From Acanthopleuribacter pedis (GTDB lineage: Bacteria > Acidobacteriota > Holophagae > Acanthopleuribacterales > Acanthopleuribacteraceae), in assembly GCF_017377855.1 (NCBI RefSeq), contig NZ_JAFREP010000054.1:1-46196 (forward strand): a stretch of 46,196 nt of DNA, in the 5' to 3' direction. Numbering within the stretch: the stretch's first letter is position 1; each line of letters begins with the position of its first letter. Below, piece after piece: positions 8,445-17,622 of the stretch. The notes beneath the pieces are model-generated. The model saw nothing but the letters and a program-made list of their open reading frames with translations. It had not been told where the DNA came from and did no database searches. Position numbers and translations under genes: made by a program.

Positions 8445-10499
8445 TTGGACCCACAACAATACCGCTTACTTGTTGTTGACGATTTCGATCTGAATCGCGA
8501 TCTGCTCATGCGCCGTCTGCGCTCCTACGGCTATCAAGCCGAGGAAGCGGACGGTGGCTTGGCGTGTTTGGCCCAATTGGAAAAAGGCCGGTTCGATTTG
8601 ATTCTGCTCGACATCATGATGCCTGATATGGACGGATTCGAAATTGTGGCCAAGGTGCGCGAGCGCTGGGGCAAAGACATTATGATCATTATGGTCACGG
8701 CCAAGGACAACAGCAGCGATGTGGTGCGTGCCCTCGATTTAGGTGCCGACGACTACGTCACCAAACCCATCGATTTCGCCATCGCCAAGGCCCGCATTAA
8801 AAACCTGCTGGCCCGCAAAGAAGCGGAGGACGCCCGCCACCAATCGGAAGAACGGCTGGCGCTTGCGCTGCGAGGATCCGAGGACGGTCTATGGGATTGG
8901 GACCTCAAGCTAAAGACCATTTATTATTCGGATCAATGGAAAGCGATGTTGGGTTTGCAAAAGGTCGACCTCGGCAACACGCTCGACGCCTGGTTCGACC
9001 GCATCCACGACGATGATCTACCACGCCTGCGCAAACAAATCCAACAGCATCTCAACCGGGAAACGGAGCGCCTTTCCTGCGAGATCCGCATCTGCAACGC
9101 CGCGGGTGAGTACCTGTGGATGTTGTGCCGCGGCATGGCCTTGTTCGACGCGGACGGCCTGCCCTACCGCATGGCAGGCTGGATGAGCGATACCAGCGGG
9201 CGCGGTGACCACGACGTGCTTACCGCCCTGCCGGGCCGCAGCCTCTTTATCGAACGCATCAGCGCCGCCGCCAAACGCAGCCAGATTCAGGAAAACCATT
9301 TGTTTGCGGTGTATTGCGTGGGCATTGACCGTTTCCGCGTGGTCAACGAAAGTTTGGGTCACCGCCAAGGCGATCACATCCTGCAAATGTTCGCACGCCG
9401 CCTGGAAGGATTATTGCCGCCGGGTTGTACCCTGTCCCGACTCGGCAGCGACGAGTTCGCCATTTTGGTGGAACCCCTGGCGGCAGCGACGGCCGCCAAA
9501 CCCTTCGCGGACAAAATTCGCACCCAATTGGCCCGCCCCTTTGTTTTCCGCGAACATGAGCTTCACATTACCAGCGGCATCGGCATCGTACTCGGCAGCC
9601 CGGAACTGACCGGCGAAGACATGTTGCGCCGCGCCCATACGGCCTTGGACCAGGCCAAATTGCGCGGCAAAAACTCCATCCACTTCTACCAAAACTCGAT
9701 GAGTGAATCGCTGATGAGCGAACTCAAGATGGAATCGGAATTACGCAAAGCCATCGAACGCGACGAACTTTACGTGGAATACCAACCCCAAATCGACAGT
9801 GAAACCGGGCGCATCATCGGCGCCGAGGCCCTGCTGCGATGGCACAGCCGCGAATACGGAAAAATGCCGCCCGGCCGCTTCATCCCCCTTGCCGAGGAAA
9901 CGATGCTGATCCTACCCATCGGCGAATGGGTATTGGAACAGGCCTGTGCCCAAAACCAGGCCTGGGTCGAGATGGGGCTGCCCGCGATTCGCATCGCGGT
10001 CAACCTTTCCTCCCGACAGTTCCAGGATTACGACATCGTCGGGCTGGTCAAACGGGTACTGGACAAAACGGGGCTCGACCCCCACAAGCTGGACCTAGAG
10101 CTAACGGAAAGCCTGCTGATGGACAATGTGGAGGAGACGATCGCCCAACTGGAAGGCCTGCACGATTTAGGGGTCCAGCTTTCGGTGGATGATTTCGGCA
10201 CGGGTTACTCGTCACTGGCCTATTTAAAACGCTTCCCGCTGGATATGCTGAAGATCGACCGTTCCTTCGTCACCCACATCACCTCGGACAAAGACGACGC
10301 CTCGATTTGCAGCGCCATCATCGGCATGGCCCATAACCTGCGCATGAAAGTGATCGCCGAGGGCGTGGAAACCGAGGATCACTTGGTATATTTGCGTTCA
10401 CTCACCTGTGACGAACTTCAGGGTTACCTATTTAGTCCGCCCCGCGACGCGGCGGGCATGGAACTGATGCTGCGGGAGAACAAGCGCTGGTTTGAATAG
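8445..10499 (+). CDS. Response regulator with REC-PAS-GGDEF-EAL architecture (c-di-GMP turnover)
   Basis: This 684-aa protein starts at TTG behind GAGGGG. The receiver domain (1-125) has Asp12/Asp13, phospho-acceptor Asp56, Thr85 and Lys107 in place, so it should be phosphorylatable. A PAS domain follows (about 135-255, ALRGSEDGLWDWD). The GGDEF domain (about 260-420) carries RLGSDEF, a GSDEF signature in place of GGDEF, so cyclase activity is uncertain. The EAL domain (about 430-684) keeps EALLRW, NLSSRQF, ELTES, DDFGTGYSSL, KIDRSF and EGVET, consistent with an active c-di-GMP phosphodiesterase. The likely net role is phosphodiesterase output from a histidine kinase. The convergent kinase/regulator pair next door is a plausible partner but this is not shown. 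Confidence 0.93.
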   Translation: MDPQQYRLLVVDDFDLNRDLLMRRLRSYGYQAEEADGGLACLAQLEKGRFDLILLDIMMPDMDGFEIVAKVRERWGKDIMIIMVTAKDNSSDVVRALDLGADDYVTKPIDFAIAKARIKNLLARKEAEDARHQSEERLALALRGSEDGLWDWDLKLKTIYYSDQWKAMLGLQKVDLGNTLDAWFDRIHDDDLPRLRKQIQQHLNRETERLSCEIRICNAAGEYLWMLCRGMALFDADGLPYRMAGWMSDTSGRGDHDVLTALPGRSLFIERISAAAKRSQIQENHLFAVYCVGIDRFRVVNESLGHRQGDHILQMFARRLEGLLPPGCTLSRLGSDEFAILVEPLAAATAAKPFADKIRTQLARPFVFREHELHITSGIGIVLGSPELTGEDMLRRAHTALDQAKLRGKNSIHFYQNSMSESLMSELKMESELRKAIERDELYVEYQPQIDSETGRIIGAEALLRWHSREYGKMPPGRFIPLAEETMLILPIGEWVLEQACAQNQAWVEMGLPAIRIAVNLSSRQFQDYDIVGLVKRVLDKTGLDPHKLDLELTESLLMDNVEETIAQLEGLHDLGVQLSVDDFGTGYSSLAYLKRFPLDMLKIDRSFVTHITSDKDDASICSAIIGMAHNLRMKVIAEGVETEDHLVYLRSLTCDELQGYLFSPPRDAAGMELMLRENKRWFE

Positions 10500-10522
10500 G
10501 AACGCCTCAAACAGAGAAAGCG

Positions 10523-10894
10523 TTAAGCAGTACGGTTCAATAACTGGTTGATCTTTTCGAGCAAACGTTTGAAATCAATGGGCTTGGTATCGTAATCATC
10601 GCAACCCGCGTTGAGGCCTTTCTGACGATCACCACTCATGGCGTGGGCGGACAAACCAATCACGGGAATGTGTTTGGTGGTATCGTCCGATTTCACCCGT
10701 TTGGTGGCTTCCCAGCCGTCCATGCGGGGTAAGCTCATATCCATCAAAACAATATCGGGTTTGAGTTCGGCAATCTTTTCCAGGGCCTGAACACCATCAA
10801 CCGCTTCCTCCACGGTGAACCCTTTGCGACGCAAACGCCGCGAAAGCATGTCTCGGTTCATTTCGTGGTCTTCCACAAGCAGAATGGTTTTCAT
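10523..10894 (-). CDS. Single-domain response regulator (CheY-like)
   Basis: This 123-aa protein is a lone receiver domain without output. Acidic pocket residues Glu8/Asp9, phospho-acceptor Asp52 in VLMDMSLPRMDGW and Lys104 in DTKPID are present. The ATG at 10894 is chosen because AGGAG lies upstream; an upstream in-frame extension overlaps the preceding gene and lacks a good site. It lies about 40 bases downstream of the hybrid histidine kinase on the same strand and is probably its partner, passing phosphate on or acting by protein contact. The gene converges on the GGDEF/EAL gene, with only about 20 bases between the stop codons. Confidence 0.9.
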   Translation of the reverse strand: MKTILLVEDHEMNRDMLSRRLRRKGFTVEEAVDGVQALEKIAELKPDIVLMDMSLPRMDGWEATKRVKSDDTTKHIPVIGLSAHAMSGDRQKGLNAGCDDYDTKPIDFKRLLEKINQLLNRTA

Positions 10895-10934
10895 CAACAA
10901 GTCTCCTATCGAACGGGTTCGCGCCGCTTGTTCC

Positions 10935-12740
10935 TCAGCGCCGATCAAAAGCTAGGGCGATTTCTTTGAGCAAATGCTTTTTGAAATCGGTCGTGAACGG
11001 TTCCTCGAAGTAAGGAATATGGGTGATACGCGACGGAGAGTCCAAGGCGGTTTCATGTCCGGGTAGCCCGGAAGCCAAAAAGACGACAGGAACCCGGGCG
11101 AGTCCCCGTTCGTGCAGGTTCTCCAGCAAGCTAAACCCGTCCATATCGTGGAGCACCAAATCAACAATCAGGAGTTGGGGTTGATGCGCATCAAGGTAAC
11201 GAATCGCGTCGCTGCCACGCTGCACGGCTTCGGTACGCCGCTGTCCTGTCGCCAGAACATCGTTGAGACTGTGTAACTGATCGGTATCCCCGCTGACCAG
11301 CAGAATGTGCTGGTCGGGCCGATCCTGGAACAGAGCCGAAAGGATGAGGTGGAGACGGGCCTCGGCCACGGGTTTCACCAAGTACCCGAGAACACCGAGG
11401 GCCAGGGTTTCCCCAATGTAATCAAACATTGAGATCAGCATGAGGTGCGCCTGGTTTCGCGCGGTTTGCTCTCGAAGTCGGATAAACACCGAACTAGCCA
11501 CCGACATATCCATCATAACGTCTATGAGGACAAGGGTGGGACTGCTTTTTCCGAGAATTTGGGCGTCCAAATCAACGGGATCCACCAATTCCCACTTTAG
11601 CAAAGGGTTATCTGTGTTTTCGGCCAAGGCACGCTGCCGCGCGCTGTTGTCTCCGACAAACACCACCCGGTAACCCTCTGCTGTTGCTTCGGATACCTTG
11701 GCCAAGCCACCACCTTCGCCACGAAGCGCGGGTACACTGAGTACCGCATTGGTACCCACGTTAAGGGTGCTTTCCAAGGTCAATTTTCCGCCCAAAAGCT
11801 GGGCCAAGCTTTGACACAGTGCCAAACCCAAACCACCCTCTTCACTTTCCGTGAGAACACCGGCATTGGGCGAGAGCACGCCTTTAAAGAGTAAATTCAG
11901 TTTTTCCGGGTCGATGCCGCGCCCGTTGTCGCGAATGGTGAAATGAATCCAAGGCAAGGCGTGCACCTGCTCAGTGGTCACCTCAAGCGCGATGGTCCCG
12001 TTTTCGGTGAAGCGGTTGGCATTGATCAACAGCCGCTCGAGGATTTGGTGGAGTTTGCCAAGGTCGATTTCCAACCGGTCGGAAACCTCGGGTGCCTCCA
12101 AAACAAAATCATTGCCACGTTCCTCGAACAGCGGCTCAAAAGTTTGCTGAAGCTCCTCCACCAAATCGTTGAGCGCGAACAGGTCGTAGTGGGAATGGAC
12201 CCGGCCCGCGCGAATTTTGGAGAGCTCCAGCACGTGGTTCACTTTTTCCAGCATCTGGCTGCCCGCGGTGTGAACCTTGGCAATGTCCTCGCGCATGTCC
12301 GCCAAGGATTCATCGGAGGCTCGATCTTCCAATAACTCGCTGTAGCCGAGAATGATGTTAAGCGGGGTACGCATTTCGTGGCTCATGTGGGCCAAAAAGC
12401 TGTCCTTGGCCCGATGCCGTTCCAGCGATTGTTTTTCTACCCGAATACGCAAACGGGTTAACTCTTGTTTGGTGTGCTCGTAGCGCTCCCGCAGTTGTTC
12501 CAAAACCGCATGTTCCCGGGTCAGGGGCACCGTTGGTTCATCGGCGTGATTCACCATGTCGGGACCGGTATCGGCAGCCCGTAACGCAAGCGCTTCCTGC
12601 AACTGCCGCCGCGCCGCCTGTTCCCGCGCCAGGATCTTTTTGACGGCGAGCAGCTTCCAAAAGGCAACAGCCAGCAAGGAAAATCCAAGCGCACTGGTCA
12701 AAAAAAGAATTGGCTGGAGATCAAAATCCATAGCAACCAC
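10935..12740 (-). CDS. Hybrid histidine kinase with two C-terminal receiver-like domains
   Basis: The protein is about 600 aa; the start is GTG 12740 or ATG 12731. One N-terminal membrane segment (about 10-33) is followed by a charged coiled coil. Next come HisKA with HEMRTPLN (His121 counted from the GTG) and a HATPase domain with N, G1 (DNGRGID) and G2 (GGLGLAL) boxes. Two receiver-like domains follow. The first keeps an Asp in VLIDVMMD and Lys in YLVKPV. The second keeps VDLVLHDMDGF but has YFEEPF where the conserved Lys should be, so it may be a pseudo-receiver. There is no periplasmic sensor domain, so the signal is probably cytoplasmic or membrane-borne. It likely forms an operon with the response regulator downstream. 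Confidence 0.9.
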   Translation of the reverse strand: MVAMDFDLQPILFLTSALGFSLLAVAFWKLLAVKKILAREQAARRQLQEALALRAADTGPDMVNHADEPTVPLTREHAVLEQLRERYEHTKQELTRLRIRVEKQSLERHRAKDSFLAHMSHEMRTPLNIILGYSELLEDRASDESLADMREDIAKVHTAGSQMLEKVNHVLELSKIRAGRVHSHYDLFALNDLVEELQQTFEPLFEERGNDFVLEAPEVSDRLEIDLGKLHQILERLLINANRFTENGTIALEVTTEQVHALPWIHFTIRDNGRGIDPEKLNLLFKGVLSPNAGVLTESEEGGLGLALCQSLAQLLGGKLTLESTLNVGTNAVLSVPALRGEGGGLAKVSEATAEGYRVVFVGDNSARQRALAENTDNPLLKWELVDPVDLDAQILGKSSPTLVLIDVMMDMSVASSVFIRLREQTARNQAHLMLISMFDYIGETLALGVLGYLVKPVAEARLHLILSALFQDRPDQHILLVSGDTDQLHSLNDVLATGQRRTEAVQRGSDAIRYLDAHQPQLLIVDLVLHDMDGFSLLENLHERGLARVPVVFLASGLPGHETALDSPSRITHIPYFEEPFTTDFKKHLLKEIALAFDRR

Positions 12741-13259
12741 ACCTGGCCGTCACTCATCGCATTTCTGATTCTATCGGCATGTTTGCCAATCTATTGATAG
12801 GAAGGTTGGACAGGTTTCGGTTCCCGTCCGACTTTATGGGTGGGATGACGAGGCGGCGCAGCTCATCGTTCATCCAACCCAAAGCCCCCCACCCAATGTA
12901 TTTCCAATGGTTGCCATGGCCCAAAGCGGATCTTTACACATTGGGGAAGCGCGTCCTACCAAGCAGGCGGGCCCAGACAGCCATCCGCGGCATGGGTTCC
13001 GCCTAGAAAGGGTGACTCACGGCCGCGAAACACCCGCCAAGCGAAGATCAGGCAAGCGAACACCCCTTTCCCCCTAAACAGAAACCTTCTCTTCCTACAG
13101 CCGTATGGAAGCCTATCGGACACCCTTATTGCTTTGCGTGTCAGCACGCTATTACCCAATGTCGCGGGTCACCCTTTGGCCTCGTGATCCACGAACCAAC
13201 CGGTCGGCGCCCCGGCGCCTTTCCCTGGTCCGACCACCAAACCTGCCTGGAGGCACACG
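12741..13259. other. Gene-free stretch
   Basis: About 520 bases between divergently read genes. No frame has a ribosome-binding site with plausible coding sequence. It must contain the promoters of the kinase operon (leftward) and the small secreted protein (rightward), but no clear sigma-70 boxes or operators were found. Confidence 0.45.
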
Positions 13260-13646
13260 ATGAAATGGCTTACCGCACTTGCGCTTCTTTCCCTGGGATT
13301 TGCCATGGCCGGCGAACCCGCCAAAACCACCCTCACCGGTTCTTATGTCTGGAACCACATCCCCAATGAACCCGGTAATTTGAAAGCGGTATTCACCCCA
13401 AAAGGTGAAAAAACCTATGACGTGGCGTTTTATTTCAAATTCGACGGCGTCAACCACGTTTACTCGGGGACGGCAACCGGCTCCCTTGAAGACGGGAACC
13501 TGGAAGGCAAAGTGAAAAACGAAAACAAGCGGCGCACCTTTACGTTTAGCGGTACCTGTAAAAAAGGCAGCTTTAGCGGGGTCCACAGCGAAATCGGTCG
13601 TTCCGGCGAGAAAAAAACCGGCACGCTCACACTTGCCGCCAAGTAA
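13260..13646 (+). CDS. Small secreted hypothetical protein (128 aa)
   Basis: The ATG follows GGAGG at a good distance. The first ~17 residues (MKWLTALALLSLGFAMA) form a Sec signal peptide, so the mature protein is about 110 residues in the periplasm or outside. The rest is rich in Lys, Gly, Thr and alternating hydrophobic residues, suggesting a small beta-sandwich or lipocalin-like barrel (YDVAFYFKFDGV...YSGTATGSL...LEGKVKNENKRRTFTFSG). I do not recognise a family. A GC-rich hairpin follows the gene, and the next gene starts about 130 bases on, so it is probably transcribed alone. Confidence 0.7.
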   Translation: MKWLTALALLSLGFAMAGEPAKTTLTGSYVWNHIPNEPGNLKAVFTPKGEKTYDVAFYFKFDGVNHVYSGTATGSLEDGNLEGKVKNENKRRTFTFSGTCKKGSFSGVHSEIGRSGEKKTGTLTLAAK

Positions 13647-13654
13647 ACAGACGG

Positions 13655-13678
13655 GCGAGCGGGGCACGCCCCGTTCGC
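13655..13678 (+). terminator. GC-rich hairpin after the small secreted protein
   Basis: GCGAGCGGGG, loop CACG, then CCCCGTTCGC gives a 10-bp stem with one G-T pair directly after the stop codon. The T-run is offset by several bases (TTTTT near 13687), so it may be an imperfect intrinsic terminator or an mRNA-stabilising stem. Confidence 0.45.
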
Positions 13679-13779
13679 ATTTGCAACTTTTTCGGAAAAA
13701 ACATTCTTTTCACACATCTTTTGGTTTCTCTCAGTAAAATAAAGCTTCCTTCTCCCTAAAACTGAACAGCGAGGAACCC

Positions 13780-14652
13780 ATGATTACCGCGCGCCCCTAC
13801 GACAGTGTCGCTTCATTCGACCAAGCCTGTTTACCTTTTTTGGAAAAGGTCGAAACCCTGATTCCCCGGCTATACACCGACCATCTCGGGGTACCTACCT
13901 GGGGCATCGGTTTTGCCCTCGTCGTTCAATCAGGCGGCTCCTGGATGGTAAGGCCCGATTTAAAAGTCGTTTTTGAGAAGGCAGGCATTGTTTTCACCCT
14001 GGAGCAAAGCCGTAAATTGGACGAATTGGTCAACGGCTGCGCACGGGGTCTCAACGAAAAAAACCCCGAGGCGGCTTTTGCACTGATCCCCACCTGGCGC
14101 GCGGGCGAAGCACCCGACACCAATCCCACCGGTTTGCCCCTGCTCAGCCAAGAACAAGCCTATGCCCTGCTGAAAACAAACCTGCCCGATTACGCGGCCA
14201 TGTTGAAGGGCCGGTTCAAAACCCATTTGGGTGAGGCGGCGGCCGAGGAATTATCGACCGCGCTGGCGGGGTCCCACGAGGCGGTTGCGCTGCTGTCGCT
14301 AACCTACAACGCGCCCAGCTTGATTGGACCGGGTTTAACCAAAGCGCTTTATCAGGGTGATCGCGCGGAGGCCTGGTTCCAAATCCGTTATTTCTCCAAC
14401 GGTAGCAAAAACGCGGGCCTCGCCAAACGCCGTTTCTACGAAGCGCACCAGTTGGGTGTGCTCCCCGAGGGGACGCGGGCTGAGGCGCAAGGTTTTCAAG
14501 CAATGCTGGCGCGGCGCGCTTCCAAAATCGATCCCTACGAGCGGGACTTCGCCAACCAAATCGATGCCGCCAACCGCGATTACGATTTGAGCGCGGACCC
14601 GATTGAGACCTTGGCCCAAATCGTCGCAAAAGCCAACAATCTCTCGACTTAA
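13780..14652 (+). CDS. T4-lysozyme-like (GH24) protein
   Basis: This 290-aa protein starts at ATG behind GAGGA. Residues 25-45 reproduce the catalytic spacing of T4 lysozyme: Glu25, then Asp34 (nine on), then Thr40 (six on) inside LYTDHLGVPTWGIGF. This parallels E11-D20-T26 and the YxD..G..T.GIG motif of family GH24. Later parts (LSLTYNAPSLIG, GLAKRRFYEAHQLG) fit the lysozyme helical lobe and its R-R-x-x-E-A segment. The predicted activity is muramidase cleavage of peptidoglycan. No signal peptide, holin or other phage gene is nearby. It may therefore be a domesticated endolysin, an effector exported another way, or a toxin released on lysis. It is longer than T4 lysozyme, with an unassigned insertion and C-terminus. 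Confidence 0.72.
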   Translation: MITARPYDSVASFDQACLPFLEKVETLIPRLYTDHLGVPTWGIGFALVVQSGGSWMVRPDLKVVFEKAGIVFTLEQSRKLDELVNGCARGLNEKNPEAAFALIPTWRAGEAPDTNPTGLPLLSQEQAYALLKTNLPDYAAMLKGRFKTHLGEAAAEELSTALAGSHEAVALLSLTYNAPSLIGPGLTKALYQGDRAEAWFQIRYFSNGSKNAGLAKRRFYEAHQLGVLPEGTRAEAQGFQAMLARRASKIDPYERDFANQIDAANRDYDLSADPIETLAQIVAKANNLST

Positions 14653-14706
14653 GCCACGTATTTCAACGGGTAACGGCTGTTTTGCCGTCGCGGTAAGCCG
14701 GCGTGG

Positions 14707-17610
14707 TCAGGTAATTTGGCGGCGCGCCAGTTTGTGAAAAATTCCGCCCTGGGCCATCAATGCCTCGTAATTGCCGCTTTCCACCAAGCTGCCGTCCTTG
14801 AGCACGAAAATGCGGTCGGCATTGACGATGGTGCTCAAGCGGTGGGCAATGACGACACGGGTCACCTTCAAACGATCCAAACTCGCGGTAACAATGGCCT
14901 GGGTCTTGTTGTCCAAGGCACTGGTGGCCTCGTCGAAAAAGAGAACACGCGGTTTGTTGGCCAAAGCGCGCGCGATCATCAACCGCTGAACCTGGCCACC
15001 GGACAAGGTACCACCCCCCTCCGAAACCTCGGTGTGCATGCCCATCGGCATGTCGCGGATGTCTTGGTCGATCCCGGCCATGGCGGCCGCTTCCCAGGCG
15101 TCTTTTTCGGACAGGGGCAAGGAACCGATGATGTTGTGATAAATGCTGCCCGGCACCAATTGGCTGGTTTGCAGCACGATGCCGATTTGGCGACGTACTT
15201 CTTGTAAATCCAAACCGGCCAACTCTTTACCGTCGTAATAGACAGCGCCCGATTCCGGTTTTTCAAAACCCAACAACATGCGAAGCAAGGTGGATTTCCC
15301 GGAGCCCGACGGGCCGACGAGGGCCACAAATTCGTTGGGTTTGATGGTAAAAGACAAATCGTCCAAAATCGCGCGACCTTCCGGCTGGTAGCGGAAGGTC
15401 AGGTGGCCGACCTCAATTGAACCGCTCAGTTCACCGGGCTCCACCAAACCCTCGTCGGCGGTCTCGGGTATGGCCTCAAGAATGGGTTTGGTCCGTTCGT
15501 AAACGGGTAACAGGGAGAACATCATGACCGCGGTGTCTGAAAGTTGCAGGGCGGCGCCCAGGAACAGGCTAAAGGCGGCGGAGAAGGCAATGAAGGCGCC
15601 GACACTGAGCCCGGCCTGATCTTCTTGCAGCATCATCATAAAGATGAACAGCACGATGGTCGAGAGTTGCATGTTGATGCCGTTCCAGGTGCGTACCAAG
15701 GCTTCAATCAAGCCGGAACGGTAGGTAAGCCGCCGGAGCGCCACGAAGGATTCGGCCCAGGCGGAAAAAGCACGCGCCTCGGAACCGGACACCCGCAATT
15801 TAGAAACGCCGCCAATCAGTTGCAGGAGCAATCCGGTAAGACGCCCCTCGATCTGGTTGGCGTCGCGCTCAAGGCGCACCTTTACCAATGACAAGGTCAG
15901 GGGAACCAAGGCCAGTACCACCAAACCCAAGGCGACCCAGCCGAGCCGAGGGCTAATCAAAAAGAGTTGGGCCAGGTAAAAGACGCTGAACACGCCGTTA
16001 ATCAGCGTGGTGATCGCGGGACCCGAAAGGCTGCGCTGGATTTGCATGAACCCCATGGCGCGTTTGATTAAATCGCCGGAACTGTAATCGCGAAAAAACG
16101 GAACGGGCAAAGACAAGATGCGATCCCAAACCGCCGCCTGTAGGGACGGGCCGATTTTGCCTTCCAGGCGCAGGAGCGCCAAACCGCGCACCAAGGACAT
16201 GGCGGCCTTGGCCAAACCGGCAATCACCAAGCCGGCGGCAACCACAACCAGACTAATGGGTTGCGATTGAGGAATGATGATGTCGAAAACCATCCCAATC
16301 CCCATCGGCACGGTCAGGCCGAGCAAGGCGATGGCCACGGCCATGGCGAGCAGCGTCACCCATTCCCCTAAAATACCGAAACGAACGTGGGCCACCAGGT
16401 CGAAAAAGTTCAGGGCGCGCGCGGGCAAGGGACGGTAAAACATAAAGGCGGTGGGCGAGATGGTTGCGATGTTCTTATCGCTTACCCGCCACCGACGTCC
16501 GCTGACGGGGTCGACGGCGTCGTAACGCGCGCCTCGCCTCGGCAGCAAGGCAATGGGCCGTTTGCTTTCGGCGTCGATCCCCAACAAGGGACCGTTTTCT
16601 TCACGCCACCACTCCCCGGCCAACACCACTTGGCGGTAGCGGAACCCGGACCGGCGGCTCACTTGTGCCAGCGTCGGGCTGCCTTTCATGCCGGCGAACG
16701 CCTCGGTATTGAGTTTGATGTTGGCGGCATCGGTCACCAGCGCACACACGGCCAGCATCCCGTCGCCGCGCACCTCGGCCGGCACCACCTGGGCGGCATC
16801 GGCCCCGGTCACCCCGGAGAACCGCGCCCACGTGGCGTCCACCATGCGTTCTTCATTCAAGGCCTTTTGGTTCCAACGCCGGTGTTCGGCCTCGCGTTTG
16901 GCGCGGTAATTCCGGTGCAGCCAGGCCAGCACATTGTCGTGATAACGGTCCAAATGCTGTTCCCAATCGGGTTCGGCCAACAGGCGCTCGGTGGCGAGGA
17001 TCTCTGCCTCACTCTCACAATCCGTTTGAAGCCAAGCACCGCCACTCAGAGGAAAAAAGCGTGAGCCGTCGACGGCATCCACCCCGTCATGGTTAAACGG
17101 TCGCGCGGAACCTTTGGGAAAGCGCACCCAGCGCGGTGCATCGGCACAGACAACCACATCGTCGGCGGCAAAGTTCTGTTGTTGTTCGCCCCCGAGCTGA
17201 TGGTGATTTTTCGGGGTCGGCTCGGAGAAAAGCGCGTTGGCAACCGCGGTTAACCAATCATCCAGGCGGCGTGCGATCTCCCCGGCCCAATCGGGCTCGG
17301 CCGACATTTGGGTCAGTTGCCGCCGCGACAGTTTGATCAGCGATCCGCCGTTGGTGCCAACCCCGGTCAGCAAGGGATTGGGCCCGGAAGCGGCGGGTTC
17401 CAGGCCAAAAATCAAGGAGCCGGCTTCCATGCGCAGAAAATGGTTGGGTCGCGGTGCGCGATGGTCGGGTTCGGGAAACCCAAAAAACACGTCCAACTTG
17501 CCGGACTTCACAAACCACACGTTGTCCGCATCGCCGAGGTCGACCCGTTCATTGCCGGCGGCGGACACCACTTCGGCAAAAGATTCTAAATGACTGAAAA
17601 AGGCACTCAT
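14707..17610 (-). CDS. NHLM-type bacteriocin ABC transporter, permease/ATP-binding (ABC2)
   Basis: This 967-aa protein has the layout of the second ABC subunit of NHLM (nitrile-hydratase-leader microcin) export systems. A ~400-residue N-terminal part begins with a cNMP/cupin-like module (DADNVWFVKSGKLDVFF). An ABC exporter membrane domain follows (about 415-690), then a nucleotide-binding domain with Walker A GPSGSGKST (near 763), signature LSGGQ and Walker B VLFFDEATSALD. It lacks a C39 peptidase, unlike its neighbour. It starts 12 bases after the stop of the peptidase ABC gene, so the two are co-transcribed and probably form a heterodimeric exporter for the RiPP encoded at 23.5 kb. The family call rests on architecture and sequence style I recognise. 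Confidence 0.92.
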   Translation of the reverse strand: MSAFFSHLESFAEVVSAAGNERVDLGDADNVWFVKSGKLDVFFGFPEPDHRAPRPNHFLRMEAGSLIFGLEPAASGPNPLLTGVGTNGGSLIKLSRRQLTQMSAEPDWAGEIARRLDDWLTAVANALFSEPTPKNHHQLGGEQQQNFAADDVVVCADAPRWVRFPKGSARPFNHDGVDAVDGSRFFPLSGGAWLQTDCESEAEILATERLLAEPDWEQHLDRYHDNVLAWLHRNYRAKREAEHRRWNQKALNEERMVDATWARFSGVTGADAAQVVPAEVRGDGMLAVCALVTDAANIKLNTEAFAGMKGSPTLAQVSRRSGFRYRQVVLAGEWWREENGPLLGIDAESKRPIALLPRRGARYDAVDPVSGRRWRVSDKNIATISPTAFMFYRPLPARALNFFDLVAHVRFGILGEWVTLLAMAVAIALLGLTVPMGIGMVFDIIIPQSQPISLVVVAAGLVIAGLAKAAMSLVRGLALLRLEGKIGPSLQAAVWDRILSLPVPFFRDYSSGDLIKRAMGFMQIQRSLSGPAITTLINGVFSVFYLAQLFLISPRLGWVALGLVVLALVPLTLSLVKVRLERDANQIEGRLTGLLLQLIGGVSKLRVSGSEARAFSAWAESFVALRRLTYRSGLIEALVRTWNGINMQLSTIVLFIFMMMLQEDQAGLSVGAFIAFSAAFSLFLGAALQLSDTAVMMFSLLPVYERTKPILEAIPETADEGLVEPGELSGSIEVGHLTFRYQPEGRAILDDLSFTIKPNEFVALVGPSGSGKSTLLRMLLGFEKPESGAVYYDGKELAGLDLQEVRRQIGIVLQTSQLVPGSIYHNIIGSLPLSEKDAWEAAAMAGIDQDIRDMPMGMHTEVSEGGGTLSGGQVQRLMIARALANKPRVLFFDEATSALDNKTQAIVTASLDRLKVTRVVIAHRLSTIVNADRIFVLKDGSLVESGNYEALMAQGGIFHKLARRQIT

Positions 17611-17622
17611 CGCGGACCCTTC

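Noticed and set aside
14673..14688. ACGGC-TGTTTT-GCCGT hairpin between convergent genes as a terminator
   Set aside because: The stem is only 5 bp and no T-run follows on either strand.
16387..17064. 225-codon plus-strand frame inside the NHLM ABC2 gene
   Set aside because: Antisense to a well-supported ABC transporter; Gly/His/Pro-rich composition typical of shadow frames.
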